Source of the DNA: an uncultured Pelagibacteraceae bacterium
GTDB taxonomy: Bacteria; Pseudomonadota; Alphaproteobacteria; Pelagibacterales; Pelagibacteraceae
Reading direction: 5' to 3'
Length of the DNA: 64,000 bases
Assembly (NCBI GenBank): GCA_902625125.1
Contig: CACOAB010000001.1
Location: 1-64,000, forward strand
Shown here: positions 53,597 to 64,000 of the stretch, piece after piece
Position numbering within the stretch: the stretch's first letter is position 1
How the letters are laid out: each line of letters opens with the position of its first letter
Made by a program: the position numbers and the translations under genes
The notes under the pieces: generated by a model
Told to the model about the DNA's origin: nothing
Seen by the model: only the letters and a program-made list of their open reading frames with translations
Database searches by the model: none

Positions 53597-54931
53597 ATGA
53601 CAAAAGAAAAAAAAAACAAACCTTCTAAAGAACTTCCGTTAGGGTTTGTGGACAGACAAGAAAAAGAATTACTTGTACGAGATTTTATAATTTCTAACAT
53701 CAAAGAAGTTATGATCAAATACGGTTTTAAATATCTCGAAACCCCAAGTTTTGAGTATTCAGATAGTATTGGAAAATTTTTACCTGATAAAGACAGACCT
53801 GATGAAGGTGTATTTTCATTCAAGGATGAAAATAAATGGTTATCTTTGAGATACGATCTTACGGCTCCGCTTGCAAGATATGTTGCAAAAAATTATTTAG
53901 AAATTCCAAAACCATTTAAAAGATATCAACTTGGAACAGTTTGGAGAAATGAAAAACCTGGACCAGGAAGATTTAGAGAATTTTTACAATTCGATGCTGA
54001 CTTTGTAGGCACTAAAAGTTTGCAGGCAGATGCTGAATTATGTGTAATGATTTCAGAAATTCTTGAAAAGTGTGGTTTGGCTAAATCAGATTATATAATC
54101 AAGATTTCATCAAGAAAAATAACAGAAGAATTATTTAAAAAGATAAATATCGTTGACAATCAACAAAAGCTCACCACTTTAAGAGCTTTGGACAAAATTG
54201 ATAGATTAGGATGGAATGGAGTAAAAGAATTATTAGGTGCTGGTAGAAAAGATAAATCTGGAGATTTCACAAAGGGCGCAAATTTAAAATCCCAGGACAT
54301 TAAAACAATTGAAGAAACGCTCAAGAAAAAGTCGCCTGAAACAAAAGATCTAAATGAGATATTAAAAATTTTTAAAGATTACAACTTCGTTAATTACGAA
54401 TTTGATCCATCAATTATTAGGGGGCTAGAATATTATACTGGTGCAATTTTTGAGGTGAATTTAAAATTTGATGTAACAAATAATAAAGGACAGGTAATTC
54501 AATTTGGATCCATAGGCGGCGGAGGAAGATATGATAATTTAGTTAATAATTTTGGTAACTATGATGCTCCTGCCACAGGCATATCAATAGGATTGGATCG
54601 ATTAGTTTACGCCTTGATGCAGAAAAAGAAGTTCAATGTAAAACAATCTAAAACTATTGTGATTTGTGTTTTTGATAAAAATTCAATGGGAGATTATATA
54701 AATATTCAAACTATATTGCGAAGAGCGGGTGTTAGTGTAGAAATTTTTCCTGGGGAAAGTAAATTAAAAAAGCAAATGGAGTATGCTAATAAAATAAAAT
54801 CTCCAGCCGTTATATTATATGGAGAGGATGAAATTAAATCCGGCAAACCTACTTTAAGAGATTTAGGTTCAGGTAAAGAGCAATCAATTGAAATTAAAGA
54901 ATTAGTAAATGAAATCAAAAAAATTATCTGA
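53597..54931 (+). CDS. hisS: histidyl-tRNA synthetase
   Basis: This 444-residue class II synthetase has motif 2 (YQLGTVWRNEKPGPGRFREFLQFD), the His-A-like segment RGLEYYTGAIFEV, motif 3 (GGGGRYDNLV...GISIGLDRL) and a C-terminal anticodon domain. The ATG at 53597 starts 4 bases after the tRNA-His CCA end; the track start at 53531 lies inside the tRNA. It charges tRNA-His. Adjacent placement suggests co-transcription and co-evolution with the unusual tRNA. Confidence 0.94.
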   Translation: MTKEKKNKPSKELPLGFVDRQEKELLVRDFIISNIKEVMIKYGFKYLETPSFEYSDSIGKFLPDKDRPDEGVFSFKDENKWLSLRYDLTAPLARYVAKNYLEIPKPFKRYQLGTVWRNEKPGPGRFREFLQFDADFVGTKSLQADAELCVMISEILEKCGLAKSDYIIKISSRKITEELFKKINIVDNQQKLTTLRALDKIDRLGWNGVKELLGAGRKDKSGDFTKGANLKSQDIKTIEETLKKKSPETKDLNEILKIFKDYNFVNYEFDPSIIRGLEYYTGAIFEVNLKFDVTNNKGQVIQFGSIGGGGRYDNLVNNFGNYDAPATGISIGLDRLVYALMQKKKFNVKQSKTIVICVFDKNSMGDYINIQTILRRAGVSVEIFPGESKLKKQMEYANKIKSPAVILYGEDEIKSGKPTLRDLGSGKEQSIEIKELVNEIKKII

Positions 54932-55946
54932 TGTTATAATTAAAACTTTTAAGGGCAACGGTTTTGTTTTGTTAGAACCAGATGTTCTTTTAGATTCAGA
55001 TTATATTATTGAAAGATCTGGAGAAAAATTCAGAAGTTCGATATTTACTTTTAAAAACGAAGATGGAAAAACTATGTGTTTAAGACCGGACTTAACAGTA
55101 GCCTCTTGCATTAGCTTTTTGCAAAAAAAAGCATCATCAAAGATTTATTACTCTGGCCAAGCCTATAGAAGATCAAACAAAAAAGGATCTAATTTCATAA
55201 ATAATCAACTAGGTATTGAAATTTTGGGTTCAAAAAATCAAATACAAGACGATTTTAAAGTAATCAGCACAATCTTAAATTCGTTAAAAAAAATCAAAAG
55301 TGAGAAAATTCAAATTAAAGTTGGAGATATTGGTTTGTTTAAAAGTTTGGTTAATGCTTTAGATATGCCTGAAAGATGGAGGTTAAGACTTATAAGACAT
55401 TTTTGGAGACCAAGTTATTTTGAGGAACTTTTAAAAAGATTAGAAAAAAATACAGATATTGATGCAGTCACTTTCGATGATGATAAAAAAAGATTTTACG
55501 AAATGCAAAAATTAGATAAAGGCAAAATAATTGCAGGACGATCGGTATCAGAAATTTTAAAAAGATTTGAGAAAAAGATAAAAGACCCAAGATCTTTTAG
55601 CGATGGAAAGAAAATTGTTAAGATTATTAAATCTTTTTTAAAAATTAATTGCAAGCTTTCAAAGCTTGACGAAAAGTTGTTAGATTTTGCTAAAAAAAAT
55701 GATCTTAATAGAAATATCTTTAAAGATTTTAAATCTATTATGAATCTAAAAAAACTTAATCAGGATATAAATTTTATTGCAAATTTTGGAAGAGACATAG
55801 AATATTATACCGGAATTGTATTTGAAGTATTTTCTGGAAAGAAAGAGATTGCCAGAGGCGGTCGCTATGATGACTTACTTAAAAGTTTAGGAGCTAAAAA
55901 CAAGATACCAGCTGTTGGAGCGGCTATAAATTTAAAGAATATATGA
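54909..55946 (+). CDS. hisZ: ATP phosphoribosyltransferase regulatory subunit
   Basis: This 345-residue HisRS paralogue has LRPDLTVASCISFL, YYSGQAYRRSNKKGS (motif 2-like but lacking synthetase residues), DIEYYTGIVFEVF and ARGGRYDDLL. It lacks the anticodon-binding domain. HisZ activates the short-form HisG encoded next. It overlaps hisS by 23 bases and hisG by 4. Confidence 0.92.
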   Translation: MKSKKLSDVIIKTFKGNGFVLLEPDVLLDSDYIIERSGEKFRSSIFTFKNEDGKTMCLRPDLTVASCISFLQKKASSKIYYSGQAYRRSNKKGSNFINNQLGIEILGSKNQIQDDFKVISTILNSLKKIKSEKIQIKVGDIGLFKSLVNALDMPERWRLRLIRHFWRPSYFEELLKRLEKNTDIDAVTFDDDKKRFYEMQKLDKGKIIAGRSVSEILKRFEKKIKDPRSFSDGKKIVKIIKSFLKINCKLSKLDEKLLDFAKKNDLNRNIFKDFKSIMNLKKLNQDINFIANFGRDIEYYTGIVFEVFSGKKEIARGGRYDDLLKSLGAKNKIPAVGAAINLKNI

Positions 55947-56617
55947 AAGATTTAATAACTATAGGTTTACCTAGCAAAGGTCGATTAAAAGATAATGCAA
56001 TAAATTTTTTTAATAAGATCGGATTAAAAATTTTACAAAGTGAAAAAGAAAGAAATTATTTTGGTACTATTGAAAACAAATCAAATATTAAGATTATTTT
56101 TCTGCACGCTAAAGAAATTATTCAAAGATTAGGAGACGGCACTTTAGATGTGGGTATTTCTGGTTTAGACCTTCTTAATGAGTCTAATGAAAATTTGCGT
56201 AATAAAGTAAATATTAATCGTAAACTAGATTTTGGTAATGCTAATTTAGTCGTAGCAGTGCCTAATGATTGGATAGATGTACAAACAGTTGCGGACCTGG
56301 AAGAAGTTTCTTTTGATTTAAAATCTAAAAGAAATAGCAGGTTAAGAGTAGCCACTAAATATCCTAACTTAACCAATGATTTTCTAATTTCAAAAGGGGT
56401 AACTCAATATAAACTAATTTCTAGCCTAGGAGCGACAGAGACTTATCCATTTATAGGATCATCTGAAATTATTACTGATATCACATCAACAGGCAAAACC
56501 TTAGCTGATAATAATTTAAGAGTTTTAAAAGATGGGTTGGTATTAAAATCAACTGCCTGTCTTTTTTACGCAAGAAATCAAAAAGTAAAAGTCATGAAAT
56601 TTTTAAAGAATTTGTAA
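55943..56617 (+). CDS. hisG: ATP phosphoribosyltransferase, short form
   Basis: This 224-residue HisG_S catalyses the first step of histidine synthesis (ATP + PRPP). It has IGLPSKGRLKDNAINFF, the QRLGDGTLDVGISGLD segment and the PRPP-loop region EIITDITSTGKTL. It lacks the C-terminal regulatory domain of long HisG and so depends on HisZ. Confidence 0.94.
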   Translation: MKDLITIGLPSKGRLKDNAINFFNKIGLKILQSEKERNYFGTIENKSNIKIIFLHAKEIIQRLGDGTLDVGISGLDLLNESNENLRNKVNINRKLDFGNANLVVAVPNDWIDVQTVADLEEVSFDLKSKRNSRLRVATKYPNLTNDFLISKGVTQYKLISSLGATETYPFIGSSEIITDITSTGKTLADNNLRVLKDGLVLKSTACLFYARNQKVKVMKFLKNL

Positions 56618-56633
56618 AATTTAACTTATAAAC

Positions 56634-57440
56634 ATGAAAACCTTTTATCTTCATATTGGTAATTTTAAGACTGGCAGCACATCTTTACAAAGCTTTTTTT
56701 ATTTAAATAGAAAATTTTTAAAAAAAAATAATATCGAAACTATTTATGAAAAGAATTATTTCAAAAATACAATTCATAATCAAAAATTATATAAACTATT
56801 TAATGAAAAAAGATCTGATAAGATAAAAAGATATTTTTCCAAAATTGATAAAAAATTCCATGTTCTAGTTAGTTCAGAATTTTTTTCTTGTTTCTCATAT
56901 GATCTTAAAAAGATACAATATATTAAATCTACAATTTTAAAGCTAGGTTATAAGCCGAAAATAATATTTTATTATCGAGCTGATAATTCTTATTTATACT
57001 CATTATATATACAACAATTGACTCAACGAAAAAGTATTTTGATCGATACTATTTTTGAATTTAAAAAAAAAGTAGCAAAATATCATTATTATTTTAATAA
57101 AAAAAATAAACATTATTTTATGAGTCAAAATTATTATTTAAATAATAAAAAAATTGTTAAAAATTGGAAAAATATTTTTAAAAAAAATTTTATCTTTTAT
57201 AAATTTGAAAAAAATGAAGAATACAAAATTTTTGATGATTTTCTAAAATTCATTAAAGTTAAAAAAAATTTAAATATTATATTCCCTAATAAAAGAAATA
57301 TTTCAAGAAAGATAAAATTTTGGAATTTAAAACGAATATTTTACTTTTATTACCTTAATTTTATGCAATCAAAGATATTTAAAAGTGATGAATTAGATTT
57401 ACAGGTGAAAAAGTTAAAAAAAAACCCCAGATGTATTTAA
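56634..57440 (+). CDS. sulfotransferase-like P-loop protein, very AT-rich
   Basis: This 268-residue protein starts MKTFYLHIGNFKTGSTSLQSFF, the GxxKTGSTSLQ phosphate loop of sulfotransferase-fold proteins that bind PAPS. The rest is extremely rich in Lys, Asn, Ile, Phe and Tyr and matches no specific subfamily I recognise. Base composition is even lower in GC than the neighbours, as in surface-glycan genes gained by transfer. Its last codons lie in the bidirectional terminator. Confidence 0.65.
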   Translation: MKTFYLHIGNFKTGSTSLQSFFYLNRKFLKKNNIETIYEKNYFKNTIHNQKLYKLFNEKRSDKIKRYFSKIDKKFHVLVSSEFFSCFSYDLKKIQYIKSTILKLGYKPKIIFYYRADNSYLYSLYIQQLTQRKSILIDTIFEFKKKVAKYHYYFNKKNKHYFMSQNYYLNNKKIVKNWKNIFKKNFIFYKFEKNEEYKIFDDFLKFIKVKKNLNIIFPNKRNISRKIKFWNLKRIFYFYYLNFMQSKIFKSDELDLQVKKLKKNPRCI

Positions 57441-57456
57441 ACATCTAGGGTTTTTT
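57421..57456. terminator. bidirectional terminator between sulfotransferase-like gene and groEL
   Basis: AAAACCCC-AGATGT, loop ATTTAA, ACATCT-A-GGGTTTTTT form a long stem (one C-A mismatch) with A-runs on one side and T-runs on the other, so it can terminate both converging transcripts. The 5' arm overlaps the last codons of the plus-strand gene. Confidence 0.8.
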
Positions 57457-57477
57457 AAATTTGTTATGGAGTTATTA

Positions 57478-59139
<1,662 letters not shown>

Positions 59140-59155
59140 TTATCTCCTCTAAATT

Positions 59156-59452
59156 TTATTTTTTGCTTTTTGAAATTCCCATTATGTCTGCTTCTTTCAT
59201 AATGCTATACTCTTTACCATCAATTTTAACTTCAGTTCCAGACCATTTTCCAAAAAGCACTACATCTCCGACTTTAACATCCATCGGAGCTACTTTTCCT
59301 TCTTCATTTTTAGCTCCAGGGCCGACCGCTACAACTTCGCCTTCTTGGGGTTTTTCTTTAGCTGTATCTGGGATTATAATTCCTCCTGCAGTCTTTTCCT
59401 CACTGTCAAGCACTTTGATAAGCACACGATCGTGCAAAGGTCTAAATTTCAT
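59156..59452 (-). CDS. groES: co-chaperonin GroES (10 kDa)
   Basis: This 98-residue protein has [20 protein letters not shown], the mobile loop [16 protein letters not shown] and the [16 protein letters not shown]-terminal region. It caps the GroEL ring. The SD is AGGAGAAA. It is preceded by a RpoH-like promoter at 59488-59515. Confidence 0.97.
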   Translation of the reverse strand: MKFRPLHDRVLIKVLDSEEKTAGGIIIPDTAKEKPQEGEVVAVGPGAKNEEGKVAPMDVKVGDVVLFGKWSGTEVKIDGKEYSIMKEADIMGISKSKK

Positions 59453-59487
59453 ATATATTTTCTCCTATAAATTTTTATTTAGTGTTG

Positions 59488-59515
59488 ATATGGTATGTTT
59501 TAATAAGATTTCAAG
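59488..59515 (-). promoter_or_regulatory. RpoH-like promoter of groESL
   Basis: On the minus strand CCCCTTGAAA carries the -35 (59509-59515), and CCATAT follows as -10 (59488-59493) after about 15 bases. It matches the heat-shock sigma pattern and resembles the hsp20 promoter at 705-735. I see no CIRCE inverted repeat nearby. Confidence 0.65.
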
Positions 59516-59584
59516 GGGCAAATATCATTAAAAAAACCTTTAAATACTGTATTTTATGATCAAATCAAATAAAGAATTAGTAAA

Positions 59585-60391
59585 TTGAAAGAACTTAATC
59601 ATATATCAGATATATATAAAAACTATGAGACCTTTGTTATTGATTTGTGGGGAGTAATACACAATGGCATGAAGCTAAACGCAGAGGCAATTAATGTCAT
59701 AGAGCAATTAAAAAAGAATTCAAAAAAAATTGTATTTTTATCTAACGCCCCTAGGCCCAGCTCAAAAGTTATTAATTTTTTAATAAAAATGAATATGAAT
59801 ATAAAATACCTTACAAATGTAGTGACTTCTGGCGAAGCGGCAATGCACGCAATAAATAAAAATCAATTTGGGAAATCTTTTTTTCATTTGGGACCACCTA
59901 GAGATACTGCAGTTTTTGAAAAAGTCAAAGGTAACCGAACTGAAATTCAAAAATGTGATTTTATCTTATGTACCGGTTTGTTTGATGAACATGATAATGA
60001 TCTAGAATATTACAAAAAGTTTTTAGAGAAGCATGTTTCAAAAAAATTAGTCTGTACCAATCCAGATTTAACTGTTCACAGAGGAGATGTTGAAGAGTTG
60101 TGTGCTGGCTCAGTGGCAAAAGTATTTGAGAAACTCGGGGGAGAAGTAGTATATTTTGGAAAACCATATGAAGAAGTTTACAAAATGTGTTTTAAATCTG
60201 GAGAAAAAGTTTTAGCTATTGGAGATAACTTGAGAACAGATATTAAAGGAGCTAACAATCTAAACATCGATAGTATTTTTATTTCAGACGGTGTTCACCG
60301 AGATGAATATAATGATACTACAGAACTCGGCGCCCTTTTAAAAAAATATAAAGTCAAAGCAAATTTCTTTCAAAAAGAACTTAAATGGTGA
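59585..60391 (+). CDS. HAD-family hydrolase, class IIA (NagD/TIGR01459-like)
   Basis: This 268-residue protein has the HAD motif I FVIDLWGVIHNG, motif II VFLSNAPRPSS and the motif III/IV region VLAIGDNLRTDIKGANN. It resembles the alphaproteobacterial TIGR01459 branch of NagD-like phosphatases; the substrate is unknown. The start is a TTG at 59585. It overlaps ribF by a few bases. Confidence 0.88.
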   Translation: MKELNHISDIYKNYETFVIDLWGVIHNGMKLNAEAINVIEQLKKNSKKIVFLSNAPRPSSKVINFLIKMNMNIKYLTNVVTSGEAAMHAINKNQFGKSFFHLGPPRDTAVFEKVKGNRTEIQKCDFILCTGLFDEHDNDLEYYKKFLEKHVSKKLVCTNPDLTVHRGDVEELCAGSVAKVFEKLGGEVVYFGKPYEEVYKMCFKSGEKVLAIGDNLRTDIKGANNLNIDSIFISDGVHRDEYNDTTELGALLKKYKVKANFFQKELKW

Positions 60392-61299
60392 TGAAAATTT
60401 ATAATAATGCGAATATTAGTAAAAAACATCATAAAGGCGTAATTGCGATCGGTAATTTTGACGGATTACACTTAGGTCACCAGAAAGTTATAAAAGAGGC
60501 AAAACAAAAAGCAAAAAAAAATAAATTGCCTTTTGGCGTTCTGACTTTTGAACCAGTGCCTGTAATGTTTTTTAGTAAAAATAGGAATAATCACAGAATA
60601 AATTCATTACGACAAAAAAAAATACAATTTAAAAAATTAAAATTAGATTTCTTAATTGTAATTAAATTTGACAAAAGATTCTCATCTTTAACCGCTAAAG
60701 AGTTTATTAAAAAAATCATTTTTGAAAAAACAAGATGTAGATTTTTATATGTTAGCAGAAATTTTAAATTCGGTTATAAACGTAAGGGCAATATACGAAC
60801 TTTAAAAAAATTTGAAAAACGATTTAATTATTTAAGCATTATAACCAGCCCTTATAAAAAGAAAGGTATAACCATATCATCGACATTAATAAGAAAAAAA
60901 TTAAGAAAGGGTAAGATTGAAGAAGTAAATAAATTATTAAATCGCCATTGGTCAATTGAAGGAAAAGTTATTAAAGGTGTAAAAAGAGGTCGTGAAATAG
61001 GTTTTCCTACTTGTAATTTGATTCTTGGAAGTTACGTGATTCCGAAATTAGGTGTGTATTCAGTAAATGTAAACACAGACAATTTTAACAGGAATGGTAT
61101 AGCAAATATAGGCAACAGGCCAACATTTAATGGTGAAAGAATATTACTAGAAACAAATATCTTTGGAATTAATAAAAATTTATATAATAAAGTAATTAAT
61201 GTAAATTTTAAAAAGTTTATAAGGAAAGAAAAAAAATTTAAAAATATTGAACATTTAAAAAAACAAATAAAAATTGATATAAAAAAAGCGAAAATATAA
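60385..61299 (+). CDS. ribF: bifunctional riboflavin kinase/FAD synthetase
   Basis: This 304-residue protein has an N-terminal FAD-synthetase domain (IAIGNFDGLHLGHQKVI) and a C-terminal flavokinase domain (KRGREIGFPTCNLIL; LLETNIF). It makes FMN and FAD. It starts at 60385 or, with TGATG coupling to the HAD gene, at 60391. ribF upstream of ileS is a common bacterial order. Confidence 0.94.
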   Translation: MVMKIYNNANISKKHHKGVIAIGNFDGLHLGHQKVIKEAKQKAKKNKLPFGVLTFEPVPVMFFSKNRNNHRINSLRQKKIQFKKLKLDFLIVIKFDKRFSSLTAKEFIKKIIFEKTRCRFLYVSRNFKFGYKRKGNIRTLKKFEKRFNYLSIITSPYKKKGITISSTLIRKKLRKGKIEEVNKLLNRHWSIEGKVIKGVKRGREIGFPTCNLILGSYVIPKLGVYSVNVNTDNFNRNGIANIGNRPTFNGERILLETNIFGINKNLYNKVINVNFKKFIRKEKKFKNIEHLKKQIKIDIKKAKI

Positions 61300-61303
61300 A
61301 AAG

Positions 61304-64000
61304 ATGTCCAAAGATACATTGCAACTTCCTAAAACTGCTTTTTCTATGAAAGCAAGCTTACCTATTAAAGAGCCTGAAATTTTGAAAAGATGGGAAAAAA
61401 ACAACATATTTAAAAAACTCAGAAAGAGTTCCAAAGGCAAAGAAAAATTTATTCTTCATGATGGACCACCTTATGCAAATGGACACATACATATGGGAAC
61501 GGCTTTAAATAAAATTTTAAAAGATATTATCACTCGTTTCCATCAAATGAATGGCAAGGATTCAGTTTATGTACCTGGATGGGATTGTCATGGATTACCT
61601 ATAGAATGGAAAATTGAAGAACAGTATAAGAAAAAGAAAAAAAATAAAGATGAGATTCCTATAAAAAATTTCAGACAAGAATGTAGAGAGTTTGCAAAAA
61701 GTTGGATTGATGTACATATAAAAGAATTTAAACGACTGGGTGTTATTGGAGACTTTGAAAACTACTACTCTACAATGAGCTTTGAAGCGGAAGCACAAAT
61801 AGTTAGAGAATTAGGTAAATTTCTTATGGACGGAAGTTTATATCAAGGATTCAAGCCAGTTCTATGGTCAACAGTAGAAAAAACAGCACTAGCTGATGCA
61901 GAAGTTGAATATATGGAACATACTTCTAATACAATCTATGCTGCTTTTAAAATAAAAGAGACAAACAAAGAATTTTTGAAAGATTCAAGCGTTATCATCT
62001 GGACGACAACGCCATGGACCATACCAGCAAATAAAGCTTTAGCATTCAATAGCAATATTGAATATTCAGTTTTAGAAATTGAAGATCTTGAGTATTTCAA
62101 AGATAAAAAAATTGTAGTTGCAAAAAATTTAATAAATTCAATTACCGAAGAGTGTGGCATAAAAAATTATAAAGAATTAAAAACTTTTAAAGGCATCGAA
62201 TTCAAAGGAACTATTTGCAGCCACCCATTTTTAAAAATGAACTTTGACTATGATGTTCCTATGCTTGAAGCCCAATTCGTTAATTTAGAACAAGGAACTG
62301 GAATAGTACATTGCGCTCCAAGTCATGGCCCTGATGATTTTAATTTATGTTTAAAAAATAATATACCATCATTGTATACTGTGGATAATGCAGGTCTTTA
62401 TACAAAAGAGATACCCTTTTTTACTAATACTCACATTTTTAAGGCAGACCCTATTGTTATAGAAAAATTGAAGGAGCAAAATAAATTACTAAAGAATGAT
62501 AAACTTAATCATAGTTACCCTCATTCGTGGAGATCAAAAGCACCTTTAATTTATAGAGCTACCCCTCAATGGTTCATATCAATGAAAAAAAATAATTTAA
62601 GAGACAAAGCAATTAAAGCAATTAAAGATACTATTTTTTATCCCAGTAAAGGAAAAGATAGACTATTATCTATGGTTGAAGGTAGACCTGACTGGTGTGT
62701 TTCGAGGCAAAGAGTTTGGGGCGTTCCTTTGCCAATATTTATAAATAAAAAAAACAAAGAGCCTCTAAGAGATAAAAAGGTATTAGCTAGAATAGCTGAT
62801 ATTTATGAAAAACAAGGTTCAGACTGTTGGTTCACAGATGATCCAAAAATCTTTTTAGGAGCTGAATATAATTCAAAGGATTATGAAAAACTTAATGACA
62901 TTGTTGAAGTCTGGTTTGATAGCGGATCAACGCATAGTTTTGTTTTAGAAAAAAGAAAGGACCTGAAATGGCCGGCCGACATGTATTTGGAGGGATCTGA
63001 TCAACACAGAGGTTGGTTTCATTCTTCATTATTAGAGTCTTGCGGAACAAGAGGGAAAGCACCATTTAAAAGTATTCTTTCTCATGGGTTTGTCGTAGAT
63101 GGGAAAGGGATGAAAATGTCAAAGTCAATGGGAAATGTAATATCTCCAGAGGAAATTTTAAAAAATTATGGAGCAGATATTTTAAGAATTTGGGTTGCTT
63201 CATCTGATTACGCTGAAGATTTAAGAATTGATAAGAACATTTTAAGTCAACATGCTGAGTCTTATAGAAAAATAAGAAATACTTTTAGATTTATGCTTGG
63301 AAATTTAAAAGATAAATTCGAACCACAGAATTTAGAAAAATTAAATTTAGAAGAATTTGACGAATTAGAACAATATATTTTGCATAAAATTCATCACATT
63401 AGTAAATCAGTAGAAAATAATTTGAAAAGCTACAATTTTCATAAACTTTATAAAGAATTACTTAATTTCTGCACATTAGACCTTTCATCTTTCTATTTTG
63501 ATATACGCAAAGACACACTTTATTGCGATGAATTAAAATCAAAAAAAAGAGGTGACTGCGTAAAAGTATTAAATATTATACTTGAAAGTTTGCTTAAATG
63601 GTTTGCACCCATATTAGTTTTTACTACTGACGAAATAAATAGCCTAATCAACAAAGAGGAAAAAAATATTCATGAATATCTATTTGTAAAAATCCCTAAC
63701 AAATGGGAGAACAAGGAGCTAAATGATAAATGGGATAAATTGTTTAAAATAAAGCAAGAAGCCAATATAGCAATAGAGACAAAAAGATCTTCTAAAGAAA
63801 TCGGATCAAGTTTAGAGGCAGATGTTAAATTATTTGTAAATAAAAAAAATTATGAATTGCTAGATAATATAAATTTAGCAGAGTACTTAATTACGTCTAG
63901 AGCAGAAAAAATTTTATCAGAAAATGCTGAAACTACAATTGAGGTAATCAAAGCTAAAGGAAATAAATGCCCAAGATGTTGGAAAATTTTAGAACATGAT
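61304..64000 (+). CDS. ileS: isoleucyl-tRNA synthetase (partial, 3' end beyond window)
   Basis: From the ATG at 61304 the frame stays open for 899 codons to the window edge. It has the HIGH-like HDGPPYANGHIHMG, WDCHGLPIEWK, the editing-domain TTPWTIPANKAL, and KMSKSMGNV. The last residues (CPRCWKILEHD) are the start of the C-terminal zinc finger. It charges tRNA-Ile. It is missing from the ORF track only because it runs off the window. Confidence 0.97.
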   Translation, partial: MSKDTLQLPKTAFSMKASLPIKEPEILKRWEKNNIFKKLRKSSKGKEKFILHDGPPYANGHIHMGTALNKILKDIITRFHQMNGKDSVYVPGWDCHGLPIEWKIEEQYKKKKKNKDEIPIKNFRQECREFAKSWIDVHIKEFKRLGVIGDFENYYSTMSFEAEAQIVRELGKFLMDGSLYQGFKPVLWSTVEKTALADAEVEYMEHTSNTIYAAFKIKETNKEFLKDSSVIIWTTTPWTIPANKALAFNSNIEYSVLEIEDLEYFKDKKIVVAKNLINSITEECGIKNYKELKTFKGIEFKGTICSHPFLKMNFDYDVPMLEAQFVNLEQGTGIVHCAPSHGPDDFNLCLKNNIPSLYTVDNAGLYTKEIPFFTNTHIFKADPIVIEKLKEQNKLLKNDKLNHSYPHSWRSKAPLIYRATPQWFISMKKNNLRDKAIKAIKDTIFYPSKGKDRLLSMVEGRPDWCVSRQRVWGVPLPIFINKKNKEPLRDKKVLARIADIYEKQGSDCWFTDDPKIFLGAEYNSKDYEKLNDIVEVWFDSGSTHSFVLEKRKDLKWPADMYLEGSDQHRGWFHSSLLESCGTRGKAPFKSILSHGFVVDGKGMKMSKSMGNVISPEEILKNYGADILRIWVASSDYAEDLRIDKNILSQHAESYRKIRNTFRFMLGNLKDKFEPQNLEKLNLEEFDELEQYILHKIHHISKSVENNLKSYNFHKLYKELLNFCTLDLSSFYFDIRKDTLYCDELKSKKRGDCVKVLNIILESLLKWFAPILVFTTDEINSLINKEEKNIHEYLFVKIPNKWENKELNDKWDKLFKIKQEANIAIETKRSSKEIGSSLEADVKLFVNKKNYELLDNINLAEYLITSRAEKILSENAETTIEVIKAKGNKCPRCWKILEHD

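Overview
The window is a gene-dense, AT-rich stretch of a bacterial chromosome. Genes abut or overlap by a few bases almost throughout and no gap exceeds 300 bases. The likely source is a SAR11-type alphaproteobacterium (Pelagibacterales). Support for this: very low GC and AAA/TTA/ATA/AGA-rich codon use; the alphaproteobacterial order aroA-cmk-rpsA-ihfB-pyrF-trpF-trpB-trpA-accD-folC; GcrA; a tRNA-His lacking the usual G-1:C73 signature and sitting beside hisS; the SRP RNA-dnaX-ybaB-recR block; and a complete ugpBAEC-ugpQ uptake operon. The species assignment is inference.

Layout. 1-9.7 kb: end of gshB, a small heat-shock protein with a RpoH-like promoter, oligopeptidase B, a membrane J-domain protein, a family 9 glycosyltransferase, a DapA-family aldolase with Cfa, a lysine-rich coiled-coil protein, an MBL-fold hydrolase, two tiny envelope proteins and a YbgC-type thioesterase. 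9.8-20.4 kb: purE-purK; a minus-strand run of FAH-family enzyme, a 36-residue basic protein, YedK and a TauD-like dioxygenase; an unusual small gene of atypical composition at 15.2-15.5 kb; then rlmN, an ADP-ribosylglycohydrolase, rmuC, sbcB and a thioredoxin. 20.4-32.7 kb: one long minus-strand cluster carrying LPS precursor and transport genes (kdsD, lptC, lptB), shikimate, nucleotide and translation genes (aroA, cmk, rpsA, ihfB, pyrF), tryptophan synthesis (trpF, a frameshifted trpB, trpA), and accD-folC. 32.8-41.6 kb: an NDUFA9-like protein, an SMR-like protein lacking the key glutamate, the glycerol-3-phosphate operon ugpB-A-E-C-Q, a PiT-like permease and GcrA. 41.8-53.3 kb: ABC-2 permease, argD-argF, cytochrome c, kdsB-pheA, SRP RNA, dnaX-ybaB-recR, malate synthase G, accA with an extra C-terminal membrane segment, and a cold-shock protein. 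53.5-64 kb: tRNA-His-hisS-hisZ-hisG, an extremely AT-rich sulfotransferase-like gene, groES-groEL under a RpoH-like promoter, a HAD hydrolase, ribF and the first 899 codons of ileS.

Most of the window is core housekeeping DNA of a streamlined genome, and I see no mobile element, CRISPR array or defence system. The points most worth a second look are: the trpB frameshift with divergent TrpB/TrpA motifs; the tRNA-His/hisS pair; the compositional outlier with stacked hairpins near 15.2 kb; the matched RpoH-like promoters; the missing lptA; the E14-less SMR protein; the membrane-tailed AccA; glcB without a leader long enough for a glycine riboswitch; several unlisted small genes; and repeated palindromic overlap of convergent stop codons.
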